Assembly (NCBI GenBank): GCA_002083655.1
Contig: MSXR01000010.1
Coordinates: 1 to 14,896 of the forward strand
Direction of reading: 5' to 3'
DNA length: 14,896 bases
DNA from: Proteobacteria bacterium ST_bin14
GTDB taxonomy: Bacteria > Pseudomonadota > Alphaproteobacteria > Sphingomonadales > Sphingomonadaceae
The notes under the pieces are model-generated. The model was not told where the DNA came from, searched no databases, and was given only the letters and a program-made list of their open reading frames with translations. Positions within the stretch are counted from its first letter, which is position 1, and each line of letters begins with the position of its first letter. Of this stretch, positions 1 through 8,100 are shown one piece after another. Made by a program: the position numbers and the translations under genes.

Positions 1-5
1 AGACA

Positions 6-73
6 ATTGCGAGCGCAGCGAAACAATCCAGCGTCGCCCGCGCTGCCCTGGATTGTTTCGCTGCGCTCGCAAT
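6..73. repeat. Perfect 26-bp inverted repeat (REP-like hairpin)
   Basis: The arms at 6-31 and 48-73 are exact reverse complements, with a 16-base GC-rich loop at 32-47. Each arm begins ATTGCGAGCGCAGCG and ends CAATCCAG. From general knowledge, repeats of this look (GCGAGC...CAATCCAG) are dispersed between genes in many proteobacteria, sphingomonads included. The element lies 41 bases past the stop of the minus-strand oxygenase gene, so it could form a 3'-end hairpin on that transcript. There is no T-run, so it is not a classic intrinsic terminator. No second copy was seen in this window. Confidence 0.85.
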
Positions 74-113
74 GACGATTCATATTGCAAGCACGATGCT
101 CTAGCCCCTCAGC

Positions 114-1574
114 CTAGCCGTGCAGCTCTGCCCGGTCCGCCCACCAGCTGTGCGTGCCGCTGGAAATTTTGTGCGGCAGCGCGATTCGGCAAACTGGCCC
201 TGCCGCAATATCGCGCGCGTCGATCAGCACGCATTCGCTGGTGCCGCGATTTTCATCGATGATGAAGCTGACGAGATAGCCGTCATCCTCCGCAGTTCTG
301 CCCACGCGCGGCGCGAACGGCGCTTCGCTGGCATAGCGGCCTTCCTCCAACATCAGCGACCAGCTTTCGCCGGTTTCCAGATCATGTTTCACAAAGCCAT
401 TGAACAAAAACCAGCCAGGCTTTGTCGTGGTGGAATAAATATAGCGGTGTTTGCGCCCCGCCACGCGCTGATCGATCATCCCGAATTCGAGCACCCGGTC
501 ATCCAGCCGTTCCTCGCGCGTCGTGCCGTCCGCCAGGTTAAACCGCCAGCGGTGCAGCTTGGGCTGAAAACTATGCTCATCAACATACGCCATCATATGG
601 CCATAGCCGTCCTCGTTCGGCAGCGGCGCTGGCTGGGGATTGTCCTGAAAATAGGCATCCATCACCACCTCCTCCCCCTCTTCATAGGCGTTCAGGAAAT
701 GCAGGATGTAAGTGGGGGTCGCCTCAAACCAGCGGATATCTTCGGGCTGGCCGTGGCGCGGAATCAGCGCGAAACGGCTGGGCAGCCCGTCGTGCATCCG
801 CGCGGCATGGATGTCGCGCTTCAGCAATTCCTGATCCCAAAACATCGGCAGATCGTTGACGATTGACCAATGCTCGCTGAAAATCATGTCGTGCGGCAGG
901 CGCGGACCGGGCAGCGGCACCGGAATATAATGCGCCAGCGCGCCATCCCGGTCGACCACGCCGTAATGCATGAACGGCGCATGCTTTGAATAGTTGAAGA
1001 ACATCAGCTCGCCGGTGCGGTTATCAACCTTTGGGTGCGCCGAAATCCCGTCAAGCGGCACCCAGGGCGCCAGGCCCAGCGGGTCCAGCGTTTCGGGATC
1101 AAGCACATAGCCTTCGCCGCACTGGTAAAAGGTGGAGATTGCCTTGCCCGCATGGACAATGATGTCCGTGCTCGACGAATCCTTCAGGCTGCCATGCGCG
1201 CCAAAGCCGGGGCGTTTTGAGGTGCCGGCCCGGTCCATCAGCCCGCCCCATAATGATCCGCCCGCTTCCTGTTCCGCCTGGAATCCGCGCGTGCGCACCC
1301 AGCGGTTGCGATAGCTGGCCGTGCCGCTGTGGAAATCGATCTGGTGGATCATCCCGTCGCCATCAAACGGGTGATATCGCCCCAACGGCTGATGAAGCTG
1401 GTTCTCGGTATTGCGCAGATAGACGCCGTCAATGTCGTGCGGAATGGTACCCTCAATCACCTCCAGCGCGGTGGCCGTCACCTCCTCATGCTGCGGGGTC
1501 CAGGCGCCGTTCAAATAGGGGTGATTGCTGGGTTCCAGCGTGGAAAGCACAGGGGAAAGGCGATCGATCTGCAC
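114..1574 (-). CDS. Carotenoid oxygenase family protein (carotenoid or stilbene cleaving dioxygenase)
   Basis: This is a non-haem Fe(II) dioxygenase of the RPE65/carotenoid-cleavage/lignostilbene dioxygenase family, which splits a C=C bond of a polyene or stilbene into two carbonyl products. It has 486 residues with the start chosen here, normal for the family. The four expected iron-binding histidines can be placed: H180 (GISAHPK), H228 (LPHDM), H292 (ILHFLNAYEE) and H475 (SGTHSWW). The family signatures GxYLRNTEN near residue 50 and HPFDGDGM near 70 are also present. The start is a GTG at 1574 with AAGGA 8 bases upstream; the open frame runs back to 1898, but that extension is low-complexity and overlaps the divergent gene. 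No signal peptide is seen, so it should be cytoplasmic. The region usually TANT before the HAGK motif reads SSST here. The substrate cannot be told from sequence: an apocarotenoid, a carotenoid or a lignin-derived stilbene are all possible. Confidence 0.93.
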   Translation of the reverse strand: MQIDRLSPVLSTLEPSNHPYLNGAWTPQHEEVTATALEVIEGTIPHDIDGVYLRNTENQLHQPLGRYHPFDGDGMIHQIDFHSGTASYRNRWVRTRGFQAEQEAGGSLWGGLMDRAGTSKRPGFGAHGSLKDSSSTDIIVHAGKAISTFYQCGEGYVLDPETLDPLGLAPWVPLDGISAHPKVDNRTGELMFFNYSKHAPFMHYGVVDRDGALAHYIPVPLPGPRLPHDMIFSEHWSIVNDLPMFWDQELLKRDIHAARMHDGLPSRFALIPRHGQPEDIRWFEATPTYILHFLNAYEEGEEVVMDAYFQDNPQPAPLPNEDGYGHMMAYVDEHSFQPKLHRWRFNLADGTTREERLDDRVLEFGMIDQRVAGRKHRYIYSTTTKPGWFLFNGFVKHDLETGESWSLMLEEGRYASEAPFAPRVGRTAEDDGYLVSFIIDENRGTSECVLIDARDIAAGPVCRIALPHKISSGTHSWWADRAELHG

Positions 1575-1667
1575 GGTGCTGATCCTTGGCAAGGGGTAAC
1601 AATGCGCCAGCCTAAGCCAAGCAGCCCGCGAACGCCAATATGACGCCGGTCGGCAATTCCCTGCCCA

Positions 1668-1697
1668 GCCCCATCCTGTTCCGCCCCATCCTGTCCC
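1668..1697. repeat. Short tandem repeat, 2 x 15 bp
   Basis: GCCCCATCCTGTTCC at 1668-1682 is followed directly by GCCCCATCCTGTCCC at 1683-1697 (14 of 15 identical), and then by a partial third copy (ATCC). It lies about 100 bases upstream of the oxygenase start. It may simply be slipped-strand expansion. A regulatory role is not shown. Confidence 0.6.
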
Positions 1698-1744
1698 ATC
1701 CCGGCGCGCCGGTTGATCCTTGAACTGGTAGGCGCTGGCCGCCA

Positions 1745-1767
1745 AATCAGCTAAATTCCAGCTGATT
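1745..1767. promoter_or_regulatory. Candidate operator palindrome AATCAGCT-N7-AGCTGATT
   Basis: The 8-bp arms at 1745-1752 and 1760-1767 are perfect reverse complements around an AT-rich 7-base spacer (AAATTCC). The site sits between the divergent oxygenase and ferritin/CDGSH genes, 93 bases from the plus-strand start. A symmetric site in a shared promoter region fits a dimeric repressor or activator. The factor is unknown, and no regulator gene is encoded nearby. Confidence 0.45.
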
Positions 1768-1860
1768 ACCGCTGCCGCCTGATTCTGTGTTGTTCGCAGG
1801 GCCAACGCGCTGGCCCAAAAAACTGCCCCCAAAAAATCTCGGCTCAAGGAAAATCTGGCA

Positions 1861-3876
1861 ATGCCAACGTCTGATATGCCTTCATCCCGCGCGCCCACCC
1901 CGGCATCACGCGAACAATTATGGGGAATTTTGTTCGAAGCAGCCGAGATCGAACAGAATCTGATGTGCTGTTATCTTTATGCGATGTTCAGCCTGAAACA
2001 GTCGGTCGACGAAGATCTGACTGAGGCTGAACTGGCCGCCGTCCAGCGCTGGCGCGGCGAGATTATGGACGTGGCGATTGAGGAAATGGCGCATCTGGCG
2101 ATTGTTTCCAACATCCTGTCCGCGCTGGGCGCGCCTGCGCATTTCGGGCGGCAGAATTTCCCGATCGCGCCCGGCTATCACCCGGCCGGTGTCGTGGTAA
2201 AGCTTGCACCGTTCACGGTCGAAACGCTGGATCACTTCATCTATCTGGAACGCCCCGAAAGCGTGGAGATGGCCGATGGCGAGGGGTTTGCCCCTGAACA
2301 CAGCTATGTCCGCGGGCTGGCGCCTGATCGGCTCATGTCGGCGACGATGGATTATGCAACCGTCGGCAAACTCTATCAGGCGATTGAGGGCGGCATTCGC
2401 CAGCTGGCCGCCGACATTGGCGAAGACGCGTTGTTCGTTGGCGATGCCGCGCACCAGATTGGCCATGACGTCATGGCGCTGCCGAACGTGACCGTGGTGC
2501 GCTGCGTGAAAACCGCCTGCGCGGCAATCGACGCCATTGTTCGCCAGGGCGAAGGCGCTGATCCCGATGAAGCGGGGTCGCATTTTCAGCGATTCTTGGG
2601 CGTCCGCGCCGAATATCAGGCGATGCTGGAGGCCCGGCCCGGTTTCCGCCCGGCGCGCATGGCCGCACACAACCCCGTCATGCGCCGCCCGCCACTGCCC
2701 GCAGGCAAGGTGTGGATCAGCGCCGAACCCGCTGCCAGCCTGATGGATATTGGCAATGCGATTTATAATCACAGTCTGCGGTGTCTGGCGCTCAGCTATG
2801 CCGGGGTGGATGGCGCAGCGCAGCGATCATTGGTGAATGCATCTGTTGATCTGATGCGCATTATGACGCCGGTTGCCGAGCGGTTGACAGCCTTGCCCGC
2901 CAACCCTGATCAACCGGGCTGCACCGCCGGGCTAAGCTTTGCGACGTTGCGCTCAGCAGCGGCACTGCCTGTCACGCCCGGCGCTATCCCCGTCCTGGTA
3001 GAGCGGTTGCGCGATATCGCTGCAACATCGCGTTTGGTGGCGGGGCAACAAAGCGAGGTTGCTGATCTTGCCAGCAAAACCGCCGCCGATCTTGATCGCC
3101 TTGCCGATCGGCTGGCGACGACGACGGCGGTTGCAGTCGCGCCCGTTGAGATTGCCGTAACGCCGGCAGATCATCCCGCTGTCCCCGATGCGCCACTGGC
3201 GTTGGCGGCCTTATCGTCTGCGCCCGTGCCGGAAGTCGCAGCGGACGGAACGGAGATTATTCCCGGCAAATCGATCGACCTGATTTTTGCCGGTGATCGC
3301 TGCATCCATGCGCGGCACTGCGTGCTGGGCCAGCCCGATGTGTTCAAGGCCAATGTTGAGGGCCCGTGGATTGATCCCGATGCGACCAGCACGGAAGAGC
3401 TGGTGACCGTGGCGCATATGTGCCCGTCGGGCGCGATCCAATATCGTCGGCATGATGGCGGCGCGGAAGAAGCGCCGCCGCCTGTTAACCTGGTGCAGTT
3501 GCGCGAAAACGGGCCAATCGGTGTGCGGGCGGATATGGTGCTGGCCGGCGAGCATGTCGGCTACCGCGCGACGCTGTGCCGCTGTGGCGCATCCAAAAAC
3601 AAGCCTTTTTGCGATGGCAGCCACACCGGGGTCGGCTTTGTCGCTTCGGGCGAGCCAGCAACGCGCGAATCGCAGCCGCTGTTGGTACGCGGCGGCCCGC
3701 TGGCGATTGATCCGCAGCAGGACGGCCCGTTGCAAGTAACCGGCAATCTGGAGATTTGCGCTGGCACCGGGCGCACGATTGACCGCGTCACCGGTGCCGC
3801 GCTGTGCCGCTGCGGCGGTTCTGCCAACAAGCCATTTTGCGACGGCACCCATCGCCGGATCGGCTTCAAAAGCTAG
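1861..3876 (+). CDS. Ferritin-like / Fer4_19 / double CDGSH iron-sulfur fusion protein
   Basis: This 671-residue protein joins iron-binding modules. Residues about 17-260 are a helical ferritin-like domain of the kind found in iminophenyl-pyruvate dimer synthases, with candidate metal ligands E29/E31, E67 and the E-x-x-H motif at E75-H78. Residues about 280-420 are a second, mostly helical stretch. After an Ala/Pro/Val-rich linker (about 420-465), residues 470-530 match the divergent Fer4_19 type, with cysteines C481, C487 and C521 in DRCIHARHC and HMCPSGAI. Two CDGSH iron-sulfur motifs follow: C573-x-C575...C584-D-G-S-H588 and C649-x-C651...C660-D-G-T-H664, each with the 3Cys-1His ligand set of a 2Fe-2S cluster. 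The start ATG is preceded by AAGGA with a 10-base spacer. There is no signal peptide or membrane segment, so it is probably cytosolic. It could be a redox enzyme, an electron carrier or an iron/oxygen sensor; the substrate is unknown. It is divergent from the iron-dependent oxygenase. Confidence 0.9.
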   Translation: MPTSDMPSSRAPTPASREQLWGILFEAAEIEQNLMCCYLYAMFSLKQSVDEDLTEAELAAVQRWRGEIMDVAIEEMAHLAIVSNILSALGAPAHFGRQNFPIAPGYHPAGVVVKLAPFTVETLDHFIYLERPESVEMADGEGFAPEHSYVRGLAPDRLMSATMDYATVGKLYQAIEGGIRQLAADIGEDALFVGDAAHQIGHDVMALPNVTVVRCVKTACAAIDAIVRQGEGADPDEAGSHFQRFLGVRAEYQAMLEARPGFRPARMAAHNPVMRRPPLPAGKVWISAEPAASLMDIGNAIYNHSLRCLALSYAGVDGAAQRSLVNASVDLMRIMTPVAERLTALPANPDQPGCTAGLSFATLRSAAALPVTPGAIPVLVERLRDIAATSRLVAGQQSEVADLASKTAADLDRLADRLATTTAVAVAPVEIAVTPADHPAVPDAPLALAALSSAPVPEVAADGTEIIPGKSIDLIFAGDRCIHARHCVLGQPDVFKANVEGPWIDPDATSTEELVTVAHMCPSGAIQYRRHDGGAEEAPPPVNLVQLRENGPIGVRADMVLAGEHVGYRATLCRCGASKNKPFCDGSHTGVGFVASGEPATRESQPLLVRGGPLAIDPQQDGPLQVTGNLEICAGTGRTIDRVTGAALCRCGGSANKPFCDGTHRRIGFKS

Positions 3877-3905
3877 CCGCGCGGCGCCTGACCGGTCAAA
3901 AGACA

Positions 3906-3930
3906 GGGTCGCTTGACATAAGCGCGACCC
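3906..3930. promoter_or_regulatory. GC hairpin overlapping a TTGACA -35-like hexamer
   Basis: GGGTCGC (3906-3912) pairs with GCGACCC (3924-3930) across an 11-base loop that contains most of TTGACA (3913-3918). There is no following T-run, so evidence for an intrinsic terminator of the upstream gene is poor. If TTGACA is a real -35 box, GACAAT (3934-3939) is the best -10, but its spacing is only 15 bases. The hairpin could be a 3'-end structure, a promoter part, or both. Confidence 0.35.
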
Positions 3931-3979
3931 GCTGACAATATGTCATTGTTCCATGACATATTGTCATTTGAGGGTGACA
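3914..3979. promoter_or_regulatory. Phased operator array, TGACA every 19-21 bp
   Basis: TGACA occurs at 3914, 3933, 3954 and 3975, steps of 19, 21 and 21 bp, about two helical turns. The two central units are complete palindromes: TGACA-ATA-TGTCA (3933-3945) and TGACA-TAT-TGTCA (3954-3966). The two are also reverse complements of each other, giving 14-bp arms around a 6-base spacer (3933-3946 and 3953-3966). Such an arrangement fits cooperative binding of dimeric regulators on one DNA face, overlapping a possible promoter for the ABC/M1 operon or the small ORF. The array is seen directly; the regulator and its target are inferred, and no regulator gene is in the window. Confidence 0.6.
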
Positions 3980-4016
3980 TATGAGTCCAGGAGCGCAGCA
4001 TCATCTGGAGGCGAAT

Positions 4017-4148
4017 ATGTCGTCGGGAATGACTGGAACATTGTGGGGAATGGAGGCGGCAAAACCGTTTTTGCCATCGCTACGCCAGTTCAATGCCTCG
4101 ATTCAGTGCCTTGACGGAATCGCGCTTGATTCTGCCTTACTGTCTTAA
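4017..4148 (+). CDS. Possible small ORF, 43 codons
   Basis: ATG at 4017 has GGAGG (4007-4011) 5 bases upstream, one of the better ribosome binding sites in the window. The frame runs to TAA at 4146-4148. An in-frame ATG at 3981, also with a GAGGG 6 bases upstream, would give 55 residues. The product begins MSSGMTGTLWGMEAAK and has no membrane segment, repeated motif or recognised family. Its codon use is less GC-biased at third positions than that of neighbouring genes. That argues for a recently acquired, degraded or non-coding sequence. It lies directly after the operator array and 53 bases before the ATPase gene, so it could be a leader peptide. Confidence 0.3.
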   Translation: MSSGMTGTLWGMEAAKPFLPSLRQFNASIQCLDGIALDSALLS

Positions 4149-4201
4149 TACACCATAGCCATTCAAACTCTGATTGCGCCAACCCGTGGGGGGAATTGAA
4201 G

Positions 4202-5095
4202 ATGCTAGAACTCAGCAATGTCACGCATGTCTATGCCAATGGCACGCGCGCGCTCGACAATGTGTCGCTGACGATCCCTAAGGGCATGTATGGGCTGCTT
4301 GGCCCCAATGGTGCTGGCAAATCAACGCTGATGCGCACCGTTGCCACGCTGCAAACGCCCTCTTCAGGCAGCATCCGTTTCGGCGATATCGACATCATCG
4401 CTGATCCTGAAAAATTGCGCGAGCGGCTTGGCTATCTGCCGCAGGATTTTGGCGTGTACCCGCGCGTTTCCGCCTATGACATGCTTGATCATATGGCGGT
4501 GCTAAAGGGTGTCGCATCGGCGCGTGAACGCAAGGAAACGGTTGAGACATTGCTCAACCAGACCAATTTGTGGACCGTCCGCAAGAAAGCAATTGCCGGT
4601 TTTTCGGGCGGCATGCGGCAGCGTTTCGGCATTGCCCAGGCATTGATTGGCAACCCCGAACTGATCATCGTTGATGAACCCACCGCCGGGCTGGATCCGG
4701 AAGAGCGCAACCGCTTCCTCAATCTGCTGGCGGAGATTGGCGACAATGTCGTCATCATCTTGTCGACCCATATCGTGGATGACGTGGCCGATTTGTGCCC
4801 GCGCATGGCGGTGCTGGCGGCGGGCAAAATCCAGCTGGAAGGTGCGCCGCTTGATCTGATCGCCCGGTCGCGCGGGACGGTATGGGCCAAGACGGTGGAG
4901 CGCGACCAGATGGCCGATTATGCCGCCGCGCATGAGGTGATCTCAACGCGGTTGTTCGCTGGCCGCACAATCATTCACATCCTGTCGGATAATGATCCCG
5001 GCAATGGTTTCACCACGGTCGATGGCGGGTTGGAGGATGTGTATTTCTCCACCCTCGCCCGCACGCGCCGCACACCTGCTGCTGCCGCCGCGTAA
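4202..5095 (+). CDS. ABC transporter ATP-binding protein
   Basis: This is the nucleotide-binding subunit of an ABC-2-type exporter, 297 residues. All motifs are intact: Walker A GPNGAGKST (34-42), Q-loop Q81 (YLPQDFG), signature FSGGMRQR (134-141), Walker B LIIVDEPTAGLDP (154-166) and H-loop H190. ATG 4202 was chosen, with a GGGGGG run (4188-4193) 8 bases upstream; a TTG two codons earlier is possible but less likely. The C-terminal 90 residues are the usual variable accessory segment, and the protein ends in an Ala-rich tail. It would pair in the inner membrane with the permease/M1 fusion encoded 13 bases downstream. Together they form an operon, probably controlled from the operator array upstream. 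The exported substrate is unknown. Confidence 0.93.
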   Translation: MLELSNVTHVYANGTRALDNVSLTIPKGMYGLLGPNGAGKSTLMRTVATLQTPSSGSIRFGDIDIIADPEKLRERLGYLPQDFGVYPRVSAYDMLDHMAVLKGVASARERKETVETLLNQTNLWTVRKKAIAGFSGGMRQRFGIAQALIGNPELIIVDEPTAGLDPEERNRFLNLLAEIGDNVVIILSTHIVDDVADLCPRMAVLAAGKIQLEGAPLDLIARSRGTVWAKTVERDQMADYAAAHEVISTRLFAGRTIIHILSDNDPGNGFTTVDGGLEDVYFSTLARTRRTPAAAAA

Positions 5096-5108
5096 GGGGA
5101 TCGCCACG

Positions 5109-8100
5109 ATGTTCGCCAAAATCGCCGCGTTTGAGCTGCGCTATCAGTTCCGCAACCCCGTATTCTGGGTCGTCTCCATCCTGTTCTTCCTGATGACGTT
5201 TGGCGCGGCCACGGTTGAACAGATTCAGATCGGCAGCGGCGGCAACGTTCACAAGAACAGCCCGTTTGCGATCACCCAGACGCACCTGATTCTGTCGATT
5301 TTCTTCATGTTCGTGACGACGGCTTTCGTTGCCAACGTCATCGTGCGGGATGATGAAAGCGGTTTCGGGCCCATGGTGCGATCAACGCGGGTGTCGAAAT
5401 TTGATTATCTGATGGCCCGGTTCCTCGGCGCGTTCCTGGCGGCCGGTGTCGCCTTTCTGGCGGTGCCGCTGGCGATCTGGATCGGATCGTTCATGCCCTG
5501 GGTAGACAGCGAGACGCTGGGGCCGAACCGGCTGGCGGATTACGCCTATGCCTATTTCGTCATGGCGCTGCCCAATGTGTTCCTGACCTCGGCAATCTTC
5601 TTTGCGGTCGCCACGATGACGCGGTCGATGATGTATTCCTATGTCGGCGTGGTCGTGTTTCTGGTTGCCTATTTGGTGTTCAACTCGGTTGCGCGCACCC
5701 TGCCCGATGCCCGCGCCTGGATCGGCTATGTGGAGCCATTTGGCATCGCGGCTTTTGGCACCGTGACCAGATATTGGACCGCCACCGAATCAAACACGCT
5801 CACCCCGCCGATCACCGGCATGCTCATCATCAACCGGGCAATCTGGCTGGGCGTATCGGCACTGGTACTGGCATTCGCCTATTCGCGGTTTAGCTTCGCC
5901 GAACGCGGCGTTTCCAAGCGAAAGCTGAACAAACTGGCGCGCAATGACGCCAAACTCGCCAAAACCGCACCAATATTGGTGACAAAACTGCCCCAGACGC
6001 GCCCAAATGCGGCCGCTGGTGCGCGGATGCTAGCACGGATTCGCTTTGAAATGGCGCAGGTATTCAAAAGCCCTGCCTTCTTCGTGCTGATGCTGGTGGG
6101 GCTGTTCAACGCTGGCGGATCGCTGATGTTTGCCAACGAAATTTACGGCACGCCCGCGCGCCCGCTTACCTTTGCGATCATCCAGTTGCTGGTTGGCAGT
6201 TTTGCGATCATCCCGCTGATCATCGCCATCTATTATGCGGGCGAACTCGTCTGGCGCGACCGCGATCGCAAAATGCATGAGATTATCGACGCCACCTCGC
6301 TGCCGAACTGGGCGTATCTGGTGCCCAAAACCATTGCTCTGTCTGCGGTGCTGTTTGCCACGCTGCTCATCTCCACCGTCGCTGCGGTATTGATCCAGCT
6401 TGGGCGCGGGCAAACCGATCTGCAGTTGGGGCAATATTTCGCCTGGTATCTGGTGCCGACGACCGTGGACATGATCCTGCTCGCGGTATTGGCGATCTTT
6501 GTTCAGGCGCTAAGCCCCAATAAGTTCATCGGCTGGGGGGTGATGGTCGTCTATGTCGTCGCCACGATCACGCTCAGCAATATCGGGTTCGAACACCCGC
6601 TTTATACCTATGGCAGCACGGGGACGACGCAGCTTTCGGACATGAACGGCGACCAGATTGGTGGCGCCATGGGCTGGTGGCTGCGGTTATACTGGGGCGG
6701 CGTAGCGGTGATGCTGGCGGTGCTCGCCCATCTGTTGTGGCGGCGCGGTACGGCGGCAAATCTGATGCCGCGCTTGCGCCGGATGCCCGCGCGCCTTGCC
6801 GGTGTTCCTGGCGTGATCCTGGCGGCTGGCGCGGTAACGGCGGCGGCGAGCGGCGGGTATATTTTCTACAACACCAATGTGTTGAACGAATATCTGGTAC
6901 GCGATGATCGGCAAAAACTGATCGCGGAGTATGAGAAGAAATATCTGAAGTACGAAACGCTCAAACAGCCATCGACCACGGATATCGTGCTGAAGGTCGA
7001 TCTATACCCGCAAGAACGGCGGATGGAGGCATCGGGCAGCTATGCGTTGGTGAATGATACCGGCGCACCGCTCAGCGATCTCCATGTCCGTTTTCCCGAT
7101 CCGGCAATCAAGGTGCTCGCTGCCAACGTGCCCGGCGCCACGCTGGCGATGCATGACGAGAAGAACCGGTACCGCATCTATCGCTTTGCCACGCCCCTCG
7201 CGCCGGGGGCAAAAGCGAGTCTGACCTTCAAGACGCAGCGCTGGCAGCAGGGTTTCCGCGCCAATGGCGACGATACCCAGATGATCGCCAATGGCACCTT
7301 CCTGAACAACAGCGATTTCTCCCCGCAAATCGGCATGGACCGGGCGCGGTTGCTGCAAGACCGGGTAACCCGCCGCAAATACGGCCTGCCCGCCGAACTG
7401 CGCATGGCCAAGCTGGAAGATACCGCCGCACAGGAACGCAACTATATCGGCAACGCCGATTGGGTCCGGTCTGACATTACGGTATCCACTGATGCCGCGC
7501 AGACGCCGATTGCCCCCGGCAAGCGCGTGTCTGATGTCACCTCAGGGGGCAGGCGCACCGCGCATTTCGTCGCCACCGCGCCCATCCTGGCATTCTTTTC
7601 GGTCCAGTCTGCGGCCTATGCAGAGAAATCGGCCGATGCCGGCGGCGTGAAGACCACGGTCTATTTCGATCCCAAGCACGCCTATAACGTCGATCGCATG
7701 TTGAAGGCGATGAAGCTGAGCCTTGATTATTATCGCACCAATTTTGGCCCTTATCAGTTTGATTACGCCCGGATTATCGAATTTCCGGGCTACCAAACCT
7801 TTGCGCAGGCCTTTGCCGGAACAATCCCCTATTCGGAACGGATCGGCTTTATCGCCGATACGCGCGACGCCAACGAAATCGATTACGTTACCTATGTCAC
7901 CGCGCATGAACTGGGCCACCAATATTGGGCGCACCAGATCATCTCTGCCGAAATGCAGGGCGGCACCGTGCTGGTGGAGACGATGGCGCAATATTCAGCG
8001 ATGATGGTGCTGCGCGAGCTGTACGGCGAAGATAAGATGCGCCGGTTCCTGAAGTACGAGCTCGACAGCTATCTGCGTTCGCGCGGCGGAGAGGCGATTG

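Larger units (their letters stand above)
1575..1860. other. Divergent intergenic region
   Basis: These 286 bases separate two divergently transcribed genes and must hold both promoters. They contain a 15-bp-period direct repeat (1668-1697), an 8+8-bp palindrome (1745-1767) and ribosome binding sites at both ends. The frames crossing it give low-complexity peptides that do not look coding. Confidence 0.7.
3877..4201. other. Regulatory intergenic region upstream of ABC/M1 operon
   Basis: This 325-base gap contains a TGACCGGTCA palindrome (3889-3898), a GC-rich hairpin (3906-3930) overlapping a TTGACA hexamer, a phased array of TGACA sites (3914-3979) and a possible 43- or 55-codon ORF (3981-4148). 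It is noticeably more AT-rich at 3931-3970 than the flanking genes. No recognised riboswitch fold was identified by eye. Confidence 0.7.

Noticed and set aside
1575..1898. N-terminal extension of the oxygenase frame up to an ATG at 1898
   Set aside because: The added 108 residues are Trp/Gly/Arg-rich, overlap the divergent gene start and have no family similarity. The GTG at 1574 has a good ribosome binding site and gives a normal length.
4992..5108. Upstream start for the permease/M1 fusion inside the ATPase gene
   Set aside because: The 39 added residues are a frame shadow of the ATPase C-terminus. ATG 5109 has a well-spaced AAGGGGA and begins a typical permease N-terminus.
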